From: Chloroflexota bacterium
GTDB lineage: Bacteria; Chloroflexota; Anaerolineae; Anaerolineales; UBA11657
DNA length: 37,853 bases
Assembly (NCBI GenBank): GCA_003670425.1
Contig: QWRL01000004.1
Location: forward strand, 1 to 37,853
Direction: 5' to 3'
Shown here: piece by piece, positions 23,044 to 31,759 of the stretch
Layout of the letters: each line of letters opens with the position of its first letter
How positions within the stretch are numbered: position 1 is the first letter of the stretch
Notes under the pieces: generated by a model
Database searches by the model: none
The model's input: the letters and a program-made list of their open reading frames with translations, nothing else
Told to the model about the DNA's origin: nothing
Program-made: the position numbers and the translations under genes

Positions 23044-23094
23044 ACACACGTCCGCGCGCCCCAATCCCAAGCGTTTTTACCCCGGCTAAATCTC

Positions 23095-23466
23095 ATGCCA
23101 GTCCAGCAGCTTATCCAAGATTACTTGCCAGTTGGTATTTATTTTGCGGTTTCCGTTGGATTAGCGGGCCTGATTGCATTTTTGGGGCACATGCTTGGCC
23201 CGCGCCACGATACGCCGGAGAAACTCATGCCATACGAGTCCGGCATGACCCCGATTGGCGCGGCTGTGCGCCGGGTGCCGGTGCGCTATTACCTTGTGGC
23301 GGTGCTCTTCATTTTGTTTGATATTGAGGTGGTGTTCTTTCTGCCATGGGCGGTGGTGCTGCGCAAACTGGGCATGTTTGGGCTGCTTGAGATGCTGGTG
23401 TTTGTGGCGATATTGCTGGTGGGCTATGTGTACGTATGGAAGCGCGGTGCGCTGGAGTGGGAATAA
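23095..23466 (+). CDS. nuoA: NADH-quinone oxidoreductase subunit A
   Basis: This 123-residue membrane subunit of complex I lies at the junction with the peripheral arm. Three transmembrane helices are visible (GIYFAVSVGLAGLIAFLGHM, YYLVAVLFILFDIEVVFFL, LLEMLVFVAILLVGYVYVW). The conserved loop YESGMTPIG and the acidic helix FDIEVVF belong to the quinone-site/E-channel region. The frame is open back to a GTG at 23032, but the family begins near MPVQQLIQDYLPVGIY, so ATG 23095 was chosen. It is the first gene of a 14-gene operon in the standard order, and no Shine-Dalgarno sequence is seen. Confidence 0.95.
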   Translation: MPVQQLIQDYLPVGIYFAVSVGLAGLIAFLGHMLGPRHDTPEKLMPYESGMTPIGAAVRRVPVRYYLVAVLFILFDIEVVFFLPWAVVLRKLGMFGLLEMLVFVAILLVGYVYVWKRGALEWE

Positions 23467-23497
23467 AGTTTTTGCTGGAACCTGGAGCGTAATATAA

Positions 23498-23980
23498 ATG
23501 GGCGCTGAACAAAAGCTGGGCAACATGGGTGTGGTCACTACTTCACTGGAGACAGTGGTGAACTGGGGCCGCGCTGGCGCTATCTGGCCCATGTTATTCG
23601 GGCTGGCGTGTTGTGCAATGGAGATGATTGCGACGCAAGCCGGCACGTACGATGCCTCGCGCTTTGGCATGGAGCTGATGCGCGCCTCGCCGCGCCAGGC
23701 GGACTTGATGATTGTGGCCGGGCGCGTGACGCGCAAGATGGCACCGGTGCTGCGCCGGTTGTACGATCAAATGCCGGATCCCAAGTGGGTGATCAGCATG
23801 GGCGACTGCGCGTCCTGCAGCGGCGTGTTTAACAATTACGCATTGGTGCAGGGCGTGGACGAGGTGGTGCCTGTGGATGTTTACATTGCCGGCTGCCCGC
23901 CGCGGCCAGAGGCGCTGATTGACGGCTTCCTAAAACTGCACGAGAAAGTGCGCGGCGAGAAGCTGGCGCGCTGGGCTTAA
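23498..23980 (+). CDS. nuoB: NADH-quinone oxidoreductase subunit B
   Basis: This 160-residue peripheral-arm subunit holds cluster N2, the last iron-sulfur centre before quinone. All four ligands are visible: adjacent C38-C39 in GLACCAMEM, C104 in GDCASCSGVF and C133 in YIAGCPPRPEAL. The N-terminal amphipathic segment is short. A TGGAG lies 12 bases upstream of the ATG. It is separated from nuoA by 31 bases and from nuoC by 15. Confidence 0.97.
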   Translation: MGAEQKLGNMGVVTTSLETVVNWGRAGAIWPMLFGLACCAMEMIATQAGTYDASRFGMELMRASPRQADLMIVAGRVTRKMAPVLRRLYDQMPDPKWVISMGDCASCSGVFNNYALVQGVDEVVPVDVYIAGCPPRPEALIDGFLKLHEKVRGEKLARWA

Positions 23981-23995
23981 GTTCAGGGTTTAACT

Positions 23996-24517
23996 GTGAG
24001 CCATTTAGAACGGACTGTTAGCGCGCTGCAAGTGCGCTTTCCACATGGCGTGCTGGCTGCGGTTGAATTTCGCGGGGACCTTACGCTCCAGATTGACAGC
24101 GCCAGCCTGCTGGCAGTCTGCCAATACCTGCGCGATGAGCCGACACTCGCCTACAACGTGCTGGTTGACATTGGCGCTGTGGATTATTCGCCGCAGGAGC
24201 CGCGCTTCGCACTCTTCTATATTGTATGTGCGCTGGTGCACAACACGCGCTTGCGCTTGAAGGTATTGCTGCCCGGCACCGAGCCGGTTGCGCCAAGCAT
24301 TACCGGCATCTGGCCGTCGGCCAACTGGCCCGAGCGCGAGGCCTTTGACATGATGGGCATTGGCTTTGACGGCCACCCGGATTTGCGCCGCATCTTGATG
24401 CCGGCGGACTGGGAGGGGCACCCGCACCGCAAGGACTATCCGCTGGGCTACGAAGAAGTGCAGTTCACATTTAACAAGCGCGAAATTGACGCGCGCAAAA
24501 AATATGCGACCAGTTAG
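23996..24517 (+). CDS. nuoC: NADH-quinone oxidoreductase subunit C
   Basis: This 173-residue 30-kDa-type subunit of the complex I connecting module carries the family signature WPSANWPEREAFDMMGIGF followed by HPDLRRILMPADWEGHP and KDYPLGYEE. It is a separate gene here, unlike the NuoCD fusion of Escherichia coli. GTG start at 23996, 15 bases after nuoB, without a strong Shine-Dalgarno sequence. nuoD follows 18 bases after the stop. Confidence 0.95.
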   Translation: MSHLERTVSALQVRFPHGVLAAVEFRGDLTLQIDSASLLAVCQYLRDEPTLAYNVLVDIGAVDYSPQEPRFALFYIVCALVHNTRLRLKVLLPGTEPVAPSITGIWPSANWPEREAFDMMGIGFDGHPDLRRILMPADWEGHPHRKDYPLGYEEVQFTFNKREIDARKKYATS

Positions 24518-24535
24518 CCGCACGGCAGCAACCAA

Positions 24536-25771
24536 ATGAGCCAGGTTCGCGAACTTGAAACCACGGTGGAAGAGCTGAAGCATCTCTTCAGCCCGCGCGC
24601 AGCCACCGGCGAGACCATGCTGCTAAATCTTGGGCCGCAGCATCCCAGCACGCATGGCGTGCTGCGCCTGTTGCTGGAGCTGGACGGCGAAGAGGTGGTG
24701 TCTTGCATTCCGGATGTGGGCTTCCTGCACACCGGCATTGAGAAGAACATGGAGGCCAAGACCTTCCTAAAGGCGCTGGTGATGACGGACCGCATGGACT
24801 ACCTCAACAACATGGGCAACAACCTGACGTATTGCCTGGCGATTGAGAAGCTGTGCGCAATTGAAGTGCCGGAGCGCGCGCAGGTGCTGCGTGTAATCTG
24901 CGCGGAGTTGCAGCGCATTGCCTCGCATCTGGTTTGGCTGGGCACCTCCGCGATTGACCTGAATGCCAGCAGCATCCTCATCTACTGCTTCCGCGATCGC
25001 GAGCGCATCATGGACTTGTTTGAGTTGATCGGCGGACAGCGCATGATGACGTCCTATATTCGCCCGGGTGGCGTGTGGCGCGATGTGCCTGCCGAGTTTC
25101 CCGAAGCGGTCGAGTCGTTCCTGGACTACCTTCCCAAAAAGCTGGATGACTACGAGCGCCTGCTGGACAAGAATCCGATTTATCTGGCGCGCACAATTGA
25201 CATTGGAATTGTGGATGGCGATGAGGCGCTGGCGTGGGGCATGACGGGCCCGGCGCTGCGCGGCTCGGGGGTGAACTTTGATGTGCGCCGCGCAATGCCA
25301 TATTCCGGCTACGAAAACTTTGAGTTTGATGTGCCGCTGGAGACCGGCTGCGATGTTTACGCGCGCTATCGCGTGCGCATGCGCGAGTTTCGCGAATCGA
25401 TCAAGATCATCCGGCAAGGACTGCGCCTGCTCAAGCCCGGTCCCTTCATTACATCTGACCGCAAGTTTGCGCCGCCGCCGCGCGCCGAGCTGGGCCGCAG
25501 TATGGAAGCGGTGATTCATCATTTCAAATACTGGACGGATGGCTTTCCTGCGCCGGACGGCGAAGTTTATGTGGCCACCGAGTCGCCGCGTGGCGAGCTG
25601 GGCTGCCTGCTGGCGGGCGATGGCGGACCGAATCCGCGCCGCGTGCATTTCCGCACGCCTTCGTTCAATACGCTGCAGGTGCTTTCTTGGCTGGGCAAAG
25701 GTTACTTGGTAGCTGACCTTGTTGCAATTATTGGCTCGATTGATATTGTGCTGGGCGATGTTGACCGCTAA
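24536..25771 (+). CDS. nuoD: NADH-quinone oxidoreductase subunit D
   Basis: This 411-residue 49-kDa-type subunit is descended from NiFe-hydrogenase large subunits and forms the quinone pocket with NuoB. The quinone-loop sequence NLGPQHPSTHGVLRLLLELD is intact. Other signatures are MDYLNNMGNNLTYCLAIEK, GGQRMMTSYIRPGG, GPALRGSGVNFDVRR, MEAVIHHFKYWTDGF and the C-terminal IIGSIDIVLGDVDR. The hydrogenase nickel-binding cysteines are absent, as expected for complex I. The start lies 18 bases past nuoC with no Shine-Dalgarno sequence. Confidence 0.97.
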   Translation: MSQVRELETTVEELKHLFSPRAATGETMLLNLGPQHPSTHGVLRLLLELDGEEVVSCIPDVGFLHTGIEKNMEAKTFLKALVMTDRMDYLNNMGNNLTYCLAIEKLCAIEVPERAQVLRVICAELQRIASHLVWLGTSAIDLNASSILIYCFRDRERIMDLFELIGGQRMMTSYIRPGGVWRDVPAEFPEAVESFLDYLPKKLDDYERLLDKNPIYLARTIDIGIVDGDEALAWGMTGPALRGSGVNFDVRRAMPYSGYENFEFDVPLETGCDVYARYRVRMREFRESIKIIRQGLRLLKPGPFITSDRKFAPPPRAELGRSMEAVIHHFKYWTDGFPAPDGEVYVATESPRGELGCLLAGDGGPNPRRVHFRTPSFNTLQVLSWLGKGYLVADLVAIIGSIDIVLGDVDR

Positions 25772-25805
25772 CAGCGCCACTTGAATTGAAAAGCGTATAG
25801 CGAAT

Positions 25806-26300
25806 ATGATGAGCCTGCAGCAAAAATACCCGGACGAAGTGGCGGCGATCCTGGCGCGCTACCCCGCTGACAACAAGCGCTCGGCGGTAATGCCGCTGCT
25901 GTACCTGGCGCAGCGCGCAGAAAATTATGTGCCGGCGGCTGCGCTGGATGAAGTGGCCGCGTTGTGCGAAATTGCGCCGACGCAGGTGGCCTCGATTGTG
26001 GGTTTTTACACGCTGTATTACGACAAGCCGGGCGGCCGGCACCGCATTCAAGTTTGCACAGACTTGCCGTGTGCCTTGCGCGGAGCTGACGATTTCGCTG
26101 CCAAACTGTGCGCGCATTTGGGCGTGGAGATGGGCGCCACCACCGCAGATGGCAAGGTGACAGTGGAGGCAGTGATGTGCCTCGCTGCCTGTGACCGCGC
26201 GCCAATGTTTCAGGTGCAGAACGGCGCTGGGCTTACGTTTCACGAAAACCAAACGCTGGAGAGCGTGAAGGCCCTAGTGGCCAAATTACAAGCGGAATAG
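25806..26300 (+). CDS. nuoE: NADH-quinone oxidoreductase subunit E
   Basis: This 164-residue thioredoxin-fold subunit of the NADH-oxidising module binds the off-path [2Fe-2S] cluster N1a. The ligands are C84-x4-C89 (VCTDLPCAL) and C125-x3-C129 (MCLAACDRAP). The N-terminal helical bundle contains RSAVMPLLYLAQRAENYVP and VASIVGFYTLYY. Two consecutive ATGs mark the start and the first is used. nuoF follows after 14 bases. Confidence 0.95.
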   Translation: MMSLQQKYPDEVAAILARYPADNKRSAVMPLLYLAQRAENYVPAAALDEVAALCEIAPTQVASIVGFYTLYYDKPGGRHRIQVCTDLPCALRGADDFAAKLCAHLGVEMGATTADGKVTVEAVMCLAACDRAPMFQVQNGAGLTFHENQTLESVKALVAKLQAE

Positions 26301-26314
26301 AAGGAGCATATACA

Positions 26315-27625
26315 GTGACAGAACATGTAGTCTTGCGCCACCGGCAGCCCGGCTTGGAGAATATCAACCAGCTGGCTGCGTATCAGGCCAGCGGCGGCTT
26401 TGAAGCGTACCGGACTGTTGTGACCAGCATGACCCCGCAAGCTGTGATTGATTTGATCAAGGCCAGCGGATTGCGCGGCCGCGGCGGTGCGGGTTTCCCC
26501 ACCGGCGTCAAGTGGTCATTCCTTAGCAACCGCTTTCCGCGCTATGTGGTGGCCAACTCTGATGAGTCCGAGCCCGGCACTTTTAAAGACCGCGAGATTA
26601 TGGAGCGCAACCCGTTCCAGTTTCTTGAGGGATTGATGATTGCGTCTTACGCCGCCCAAGCCAGCACCGCTTACAACTATTTGCGCGGCGAGTTTTGGGA
26701 GCTGGCTGCGCGCCTGGATGCGCAAATTGCAGAGCTGCATGCGGCCGGCCTGCTTGGCAAGAATGTGCTTGGCACGCAGTATTCACTGGCGGTGCACAAT
26801 CATCTGGGCGCGGGTGCGTACATTTGCGGCGAAGAGAGTGCGCTGCTCGAATCGATTGAGGGCAAGCTGGGGCAGCCGCGCCTCAAGCCGCCGTTCCCCG
26901 CCGACCGCGGCTTGTACGGCCAGCCCACTGTGGTGAACAACACCGAGACGCTGGCAAATATTCCGCCGATTGTGGCGCGCGGCGCGGAGTGGTACCGCAC
27001 ACTGGGCACAGAGAGCAGTCCCGGCACCAAGGTCATGTGCCTCTCCGGCCATGTTGCCAACGCCGGCAACTATGAAGTGCCGTTTGGGATTACCTTTCGT
27101 GAATTAATCTTTGGCCTGGCCGGCGGCATCCGGGGCGGGCGCACGCTCAAGGCTATTCTGCCAAGCGGGGCATCCGCCCCCATTCTGGCAGCCACCGACA
27201 AGGTGCTGGACACGCGCCTCACTTACGAGGATGTGGCCGCGCTGGGATCGCAGCTCGGTTCTGCGTCCATCATTCTCATGGACGAGACGGTGGACATGAG
27301 CTGGGTGGCGCTCAAGACCACGCACTTCTTCAAGCACGAGTCCTGCGGCAAGTGCACGCCGTGCCGCGAAGGCACCTATTGGATGACGCACATTCTGGAC
27401 CGCGTGCAGGCGGGCGGGGTGCAGGCCACGGACCTGGCTTTGTTGAGCGATGTGACGCAACAGATTGGCGGAAAGTGTTTGTGCCCGCTGGGAGATTTTG
27501 CGACGAGCGCTGTGGTCTCGAGCCTCAAGTTGTTTCCGGCTGACTACGAGCAGCACCTGATGGGGGCGGCTGCCGTGCCTGCCAAGCCCGCTGCGCGCGC
27601 CAAAGTGGCGCAGCCTGTAAGCTGA
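26315..27625 (+). CDS. nuoF: NADH-quinone oxidoreductase subunit F (NADH/FMN)
   Basis: This 436-residue subunit oxidises NADH through FMN and passes electrons to cluster N3. The glycine-rich NADH/FMN loop GLRGRGGAGFPTGVKW is followed by NSDESEPGTFKDREIM and GAGAYICGEESALLESIEG. The [4Fe-4S] ligands are C344, C347 and C350 in ESCGKCTPCREG, with C388 in GGKCLCPLGD. Its presence with nuoE and nuoG shows this complex I takes electrons from NADH rather than from ferredoxin or F420. It starts at GTG 26315 with a clear AAGGAG upstream. Confidence 0.97.
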   Translation: MTEHVVLRHRQPGLENINQLAAYQASGGFEAYRTVVTSMTPQAVIDLIKASGLRGRGGAGFPTGVKWSFLSNRFPRYVVANSDESEPGTFKDREIMERNPFQFLEGLMIASYAAQASTAYNYLRGEFWELAARLDAQIAELHAAGLLGKNVLGTQYSLAVHNHLGAGAYICGEESALLESIEGKLGQPRLKPPFPADRGLYGQPTVVNNTETLANIPPIVARGAEWYRTLGTESSPGTKVMCLSGHVANAGNYEVPFGITFRELIFGLAGGIRGGRTLKAILPSGASAPILAATDKVLDTRLTYEDVAALGSQLGSASIILMDETVDMSWVALKTTHFFKHESCGKCTPCREGTYWMTHILDRVQAGGVQATDLALLSDVTQQIGGKCLCPLGDFATSAVVSSLKLFPADYEQHLMGAAAVPAKPAARAKVAQPVS

Positions 27626-27695
27626 CGCGCACTGCGCAAACTAATTCTGAAAGTAGAAACTATGACTGCGCATTTTCAAGACAGCATCAGCAGCC

Positions 27696-30218
27696 ATGCC
27701 TGAACCAGTTTCCTTCTTTGTGGATGGGCAGCCGGTAACGGCTGCGCCCGGCACGATTGTGGTGGATGCAGCCAAGACGGTGGGCAACGACATCCCCGTG
27801 TTTTGTTATCACCCCAAGCTGGATCCGGTGGGCATGTGCCGCATGTGCCTGGTGGAGATTGGCATGCCGCAGCGCGATCGCGCCACCGGCGCTGCCGTGC
27901 TGGATGAAGACGGCCAGCCCAAGATAGCGTGGCTGCCAAAATTGCAAACTGCATGCACGACTCCAGTGGCGGCCGGCATGCATGTGCGCACAACAACTGA
28001 TGCAGTAGAACGCGCGCGCAAAGATGTGGTGGAACTAATTCTTACTTCGCATCCGCTGGACTGCCCGGTATGCGACAAGGGCGGCGAGTGCCCGCTGCAG
28101 AATTTGACGATGCGCCACGGCCCCGGCAGCTCGCGCTTTGTGTTTGACGAGAAGATCAAGCTGGAGAAGCATGTGCCGCTTGGCGACCTGATTTATCTGG
28201 ATCGCGAGCGCTGCATTCAGTGCGCGCGCTGCACGCGCTTTCAGGAGGATATTGCCGGCGATCCGGTGATCGGCTTTGACCAGCGCGGCCGCAGCCTGCA
28301 GATTGTGACGCACTCCGATCCCGGCTTCGACAGCTATTTTTCCGGCAACACTACTGACATCTGCCCCGTGGGTGCGCTGACCACTGCAGATTTTCGCTTT
28401 GGTGCGCGCCCGTGGGAGCTTAAGCATTCCGATTCGATTTGTACGCATTGCCCCGTGGGCTGCAATCTGCATTTGAATACGCGCCGCTCCGGCGTGGCCG
28501 GCGACTTTGTAATCAAGCGTGTGATGCCGCGCCAGAACGAGCTGGTGAATGAAACCTGGATCTGTGACAAGGGCCGCTTTGGCCAGCACTTTGCCACCAG
28601 CATTGACCGCCTGACGGTGCCGCTGGTGCGGCGCGGCGGGCAGCTGGTGGAAGCCACGTGGGATGAGGCGCTGGCAGCAGTTGCAGCGCGCATGCAAGCA
28701 GCGCCGGGCGCGGTGGCTGCGCTGGCGGGCGAGCGCCTGTCCAATGAAGACTTGTTTGCGCTGCGGCGCTTGATGGAAGGCACCGGCGGGCGGGTGGCGC
28801 TGTGGCCGGGCGCCATGGGCGGCGGTGATGTTGTGCAGCAAGTGGGCGTTGGTGCAGGCACCGACATTGCGCGCGCGAGCGGCGACACCGCAATTGTGCT
28901 GGTGGCGACTGACCTGGAAGAAGAAGCGCCAGTATGGTGGCTGCGCGTGCGCCAGGCCGCCACAAAAGCCGGCGCCACGCTGGACAAAAGCCGCGCACAA
29001 TTGATTGTGCTTAACGGGCGCAGCACAACTGCGGACTCATGCGCAACACATGTGGTGCGCTATGCCTACGGCGCAGAAGCTGCCAGCGTGACGGCGCTGA
29101 CGGCAATGGCAGCGCAAGTGCGGGCGGGTCAGGCGCCGCCAGCGGGCGTGACGGCTGAAATCGCCGGCGCTGCGCAAGCACTGGCTGCCGCCAAAAATAT
29201 TATTGTGTTCTACGGACGCGATGGCTTGGGATACGCGGGCTCAACGGCCGTGGCGCAAGCGTGCGCAAACCTGCTGATTGCCACCGGCAACGGCGGCCGC
29301 CACAACAGCGGGCTGGTGCCAGTGTGGCCGCACAGCAATACGCAAGGTGCGTGGGACATGGGTGTGCGCCCCAGCGGCCTGGGCGCAGCCGAGTTTGCGG
29401 CGGATGCTGCGGTGGTGATTGCAGCCGGCGCCGATCCGTTGGGTGATGGCGAGCAGCTGCCGGGCTCCACGTTTGTGGTGGCGGTGGAGTTGTTTGCCAC
29501 GCTGACGGCGCAGCGCGCTGATGTGGTGCTGCCGGCGCGCGCGTTCACCGAGCGCGAGGGCACGCTCACCAGCGGCGAGCGCCGCGTGCAGCGCTACTAT
29601 CCGGCGCTGCCCGTGCGCGGCCAGGCGCGCGCAGACTGGCAAATCTTTTCGCAGATTGGCGAGCAGCTGGGGCTTGGCAAGAGTCCGGTTTCGGCAGCAG
29701 CCGTCATGTTGGAAATTTCCCGCAGCGTTGCGCACTATGCCGGCATCAACTATCAAGCGCTGGCCAATGTGGAAGCCCAATGGCCGGATGTGGGCGGCAG
29801 TGATTTGTACTACGGTGGCACGGCATTTCAAAACAACGGCGGGCTGGGTGTGCAAACACCGACGCTGATAGAGCGCGGGCAGGCGGTTGCGGCGCTGGCC
29901 GTGGCTGCCGCTGCTGCGCCACCGGAAGGACTGCGGGCCGTGCCGGTTGCGGTGCTGTATGACCGCAGCACAACATTTGTGCGGTCGGCTGTGATGGGGG
30001 CGCACATTCCCGCGCCGTATGTGGAGCTGAATGCTGCGGATGCAGCGCGCATGCAGGTGGCTGATGGTGCGCGCGTGCGCTTGCAGGTGCAAGGGCGCAG
30101 CGCAGAGCTGACGGCACGCGTAAACGGCCGCGCCCCGCTGGGCGTGGTGTTGGTGCCGCAAAGCTTGGGCGGGCTGGTGCTGCACAGCGCGCAGCCGGCA
30201 ACAGTGGAGCGGGCCTGA
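27696..30218 (+). CDS. nuoG: NADH-quinone oxidoreductase subunit G
   Basis: This 840-residue largest peripheral subunit has an N-terminal ferredoxin-like domain with C37, C48, C51 and C87 for [2Fe-2S] N1b. H120, C123, C126 and C132 (SHPLDCPVCDKGGEC) follow for N5, and C173, C176, C179 and C223 (CIQCARCTRF, DICPVGAL) for N4. A fourth set C249-x2-C252-x3-C256-x33-C290 (CTHCPVGC, WICDKGRFG) matches the remote cluster N7 found in only some bacteria. The rest is a molybdopterin-oxidoreductase-like domain without cofactor function. The ATG at 27696 has no Shine-Dalgarno sequence. A 13-codon ORF from 27662 overlaps it. Confidence 0.96.
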   Translation: MPEPVSFFVDGQPVTAAPGTIVVDAAKTVGNDIPVFCYHPKLDPVGMCRMCLVEIGMPQRDRATGAAVLDEDGQPKIAWLPKLQTACTTPVAAGMHVRTTTDAVERARKDVVELILTSHPLDCPVCDKGGECPLQNLTMRHGPGSSRFVFDEKIKLEKHVPLGDLIYLDRERCIQCARCTRFQEDIAGDPVIGFDQRGRSLQIVTHSDPGFDSYFSGNTTDICPVGALTTADFRFGARPWELKHSDSICTHCPVGCNLHLNTRRSGVAGDFVIKRVMPRQNELVNETWICDKGRFGQHFATSIDRLTVPLVRRGGQLVEATWDEALAAVAARMQAAPGAVAALAGERLSNEDLFALRRLMEGTGGRVALWPGAMGGGDVVQQVGVGAGTDIARASGDTAIVLVATDLEEEAPVWWLRVRQAATKAGATLDKSRAQLIVLNGRSTTADSCATHVVRYAYGAEAASVTALTAMAAQVRAGQAPPAGVTAEIAGAAQALAAAKNIIVFYGRDGLGYAGSTAVAQACANLLIATGNGGRHNSGLVPVWPHSNTQGAWDMGVRPSGLGAAEFAADAAVVIAAGADPLGDGEQLPGSTFVVAVELFATLTAQRADVVLPARAFTEREGTLTSGERRVQRYYPALPVRGQARADWQIFSQIGEQLGLGKSPVSAAAVMLEISRSVAHYAGINYQALANVEAQWPDVGGSDLYYGGTAFQNNGGLGVQTPTLIERGQAVAALAVAAAAAPPEGLRAVPVAVLYDRSTTFVRSAVMGAHIPAPYVELNAADAARMQVADGARVRLQVQGRSAELTARVNGRAPLGVVLVPQSLGGLVLHSAQPATVERA

Positions 30219-30235
30219 CGGCCGGCGCAAATAAT

Positions 30236-31252
30236 ATGGCTTGGCAGGAAATTGGTTTCATCGCGCTCGAAGCAGCGATCAAGAGCATTCTGCTGGCGTT
30301 TGTGCTGCTGACGGCTTTTGCGTACATGACGTTTGCCGAACGCAAGGTTGCCGCGCTGATGCAGGTGCGCAGCGGCCCGAACCGCGTGGGTCCGTGGGGC
30401 TTGCTGCAGCCGGCTGCGGACGGTGTCAAGGCGCTCTTTAAAGAAGAGATTGTGCCGGCGGGCGCCGACCGCGTGCTGTTTATTGCTGCGCCGATATTGG
30501 TGGCAGTGCCGGCGCTGATCATCATGGCCGTGATTCCGCTTGGCCCGGATATGGTGCTCTTTGGGCGTCCGATGCGCCTCGCAATCACTGACATAAATGT
30601 CGGGACGCTGTATGTGCTTTCAGTGGCATCGGTGGCGGTGTATGGAATTGTGCTCGCCGGCTGGTCATCCGCCAACAAGTTTTCGATGATGGGCGGCATT
30701 CGGGCCACTGCCCAAATGGTGAGTTATGAGCTGGCGCTCGGCCTTTCTTTTGTGGGCCCGATCATGCTGGCGGGCTCATTGAGCCTGCGCGATATTGTGG
30801 TCGCGCAGCAGCAGTCGGTTTGGTATGTGGTGCTGCAGCCGCTGGGCGCGCTGCTGTTCTTTGTGGCTGCGCTGGCCGAGGTCAACCGCGCGCCGTTTGA
30901 CATGCCCGAAGCCGAGCAGGAGCTGACCGCCGGTTACTTTACCGAATACTCCGGCATGAAATTCTCGCTGTTCTTCATGGGCGAATACATCAAGATGATT
31001 GCGGTGAGTGCGCTGACTGCTACGCTGTTCTTCGGCGGTTATCTTGGGCCGATGGTGGACCAGTATCCGCTGCTGGGAATTGTGTATCTGGGGGGCAAGA
31101 CGCTGGCGTTCCTGTTCCTGATGATTTGGATCCGCCTGACGCTGCCGCGCATGCGTTACGACCAGTTGATGGCGTTTGGCTGGAAGCGCATGCTGCCGCT
31201 GGCGCTTGCCAATGTGGTGATAACCGCGGTGGCGCTTGTACTGGCGCAATAG
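30236..31252 (+). CDS. nuoH: NADH-quinone oxidoreductase subunit H
   Basis: This 338-residue membrane subunit links the quinone cavity to the proton-pumping arm and has about eight transmembrane helices. Family marks are FAYMTFAERKVAALMQVRSG, GPNRVGPWGLLQPAADGVK and the cavity loop EVNRAPFDMPEAEQELTAGY with its cluster of acidic residues, then FTEYSGMKFSLFFMGEY. The length is normal. It starts 17 bases after nuoG. The C-terminal helix contains RLTLPRMRYDQLM. Confidence 0.96.
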   Translation: MAWQEIGFIALEAAIKSILLAFVLLTAFAYMTFAERKVAALMQVRSGPNRVGPWGLLQPAADGVKALFKEEIVPAGADRVLFIAAPILVAVPALIIMAVIPLGPDMVLFGRPMRLAITDINVGTLYVLSVASVAVYGIVLAGWSSANKFSMMGGIRATAQMVSYELALGLSFVGPIMLAGSLSLRDIVVAQQQSVWYVVLQPLGALLFFVAALAEVNRAPFDMPEAEQELTAGYFTEYSGMKFSLFFMGEYIKMIAVSALTATLFFGGYLGPMVDQYPLLGIVYLGGKTLAFLFLMIWIRLTLPRMRYDQLMAFGWKRMLPLALANVVITAVALVLAQ

Positions 31253-31260
31253 GGGGCTGA

Positions 31261-31758
31261 ATGTTTATTGAGATCCTTAAGGGCCTTGGCACAACGCTAA
31301 AGCATTCGTTCCAGCCGCGCATCACACTGCAATACCCGGAGGAGAAGCGCCCCGTTCGGCCGCGCTTCAAGGGCCGCCATGAGCTGAAGCGCTATGACAA
31401 CGGGCTGGAGAAATGCATCGGCTGCTCGCTGTGCGCTGCGGCGTGCCCGGCTGATGCAATTTTTGTGGAGGCTTCCGAGAACTCTGATGCAGAGCGTTAC
31501 TCGCCCGGCGAGCGCTACGCGCGCGTGTATGAAATCAACATGCTGCGCTGCATCTTTTGCGGCTTTTGCGAAGACGCCTGCCCCACTGAGGCAATTGTGA
31601 TGGAACACGAGTACGAGCTTTCGTTCTATGACCGGGCGAGCGCCATTTACACAAAGGACATGCTGCTGGTGCCGCCGGCGGGCGCACCGGACACGCCGCA
31701 GCAGGTGGCGCCGGGCAGCTTCAACCGTTCCATTCCGGACATGCATAACCCGGACTGA
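31261..31758 (+). CDS. nuoI: NADH-quinone oxidoreductase subunit I
   Basis: This 165-residue ferredoxin-like subunit carries clusters N6a and N6b. The two CxxCxxCxxxCP motifs are C52, C55, C58, C62 (CIGCSLCAAACP) and C97, C100, C103, C107 (CIFCGFCEDACP). The N-terminal helix (IEILKGLGTTLKHSF) is the usual membrane-facing element. A GGGGG stretch seven bases upstream may serve for ribosome binding. The nuoJ start is two bases after its stop. Confidence 0.96.
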   Translation: MFIEILKGLGTTLKHSFQPRITLQYPEEKRPVRPRFKGRHELKRYDNGLEKCIGCSLCAAACPADAIFVEASENSDAERYSPGERYARVYEINMLRCIFCGFCEDACPTEAIVMEHEYELSFYDRASAIYTKDMLLVPPAGAPDTPQQVAPGSFNRSIPDMHNPD

Positions 31759-31759
31759 C

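Noticed and set aside
30225..30237. GCAAATAAT just before nuoH, the same 9-mer as in the recO upstream inverted repeat
   Set aside because: There is no matching inverted arm nearby and it lies between tightly spaced nuo genes. Probably chance.
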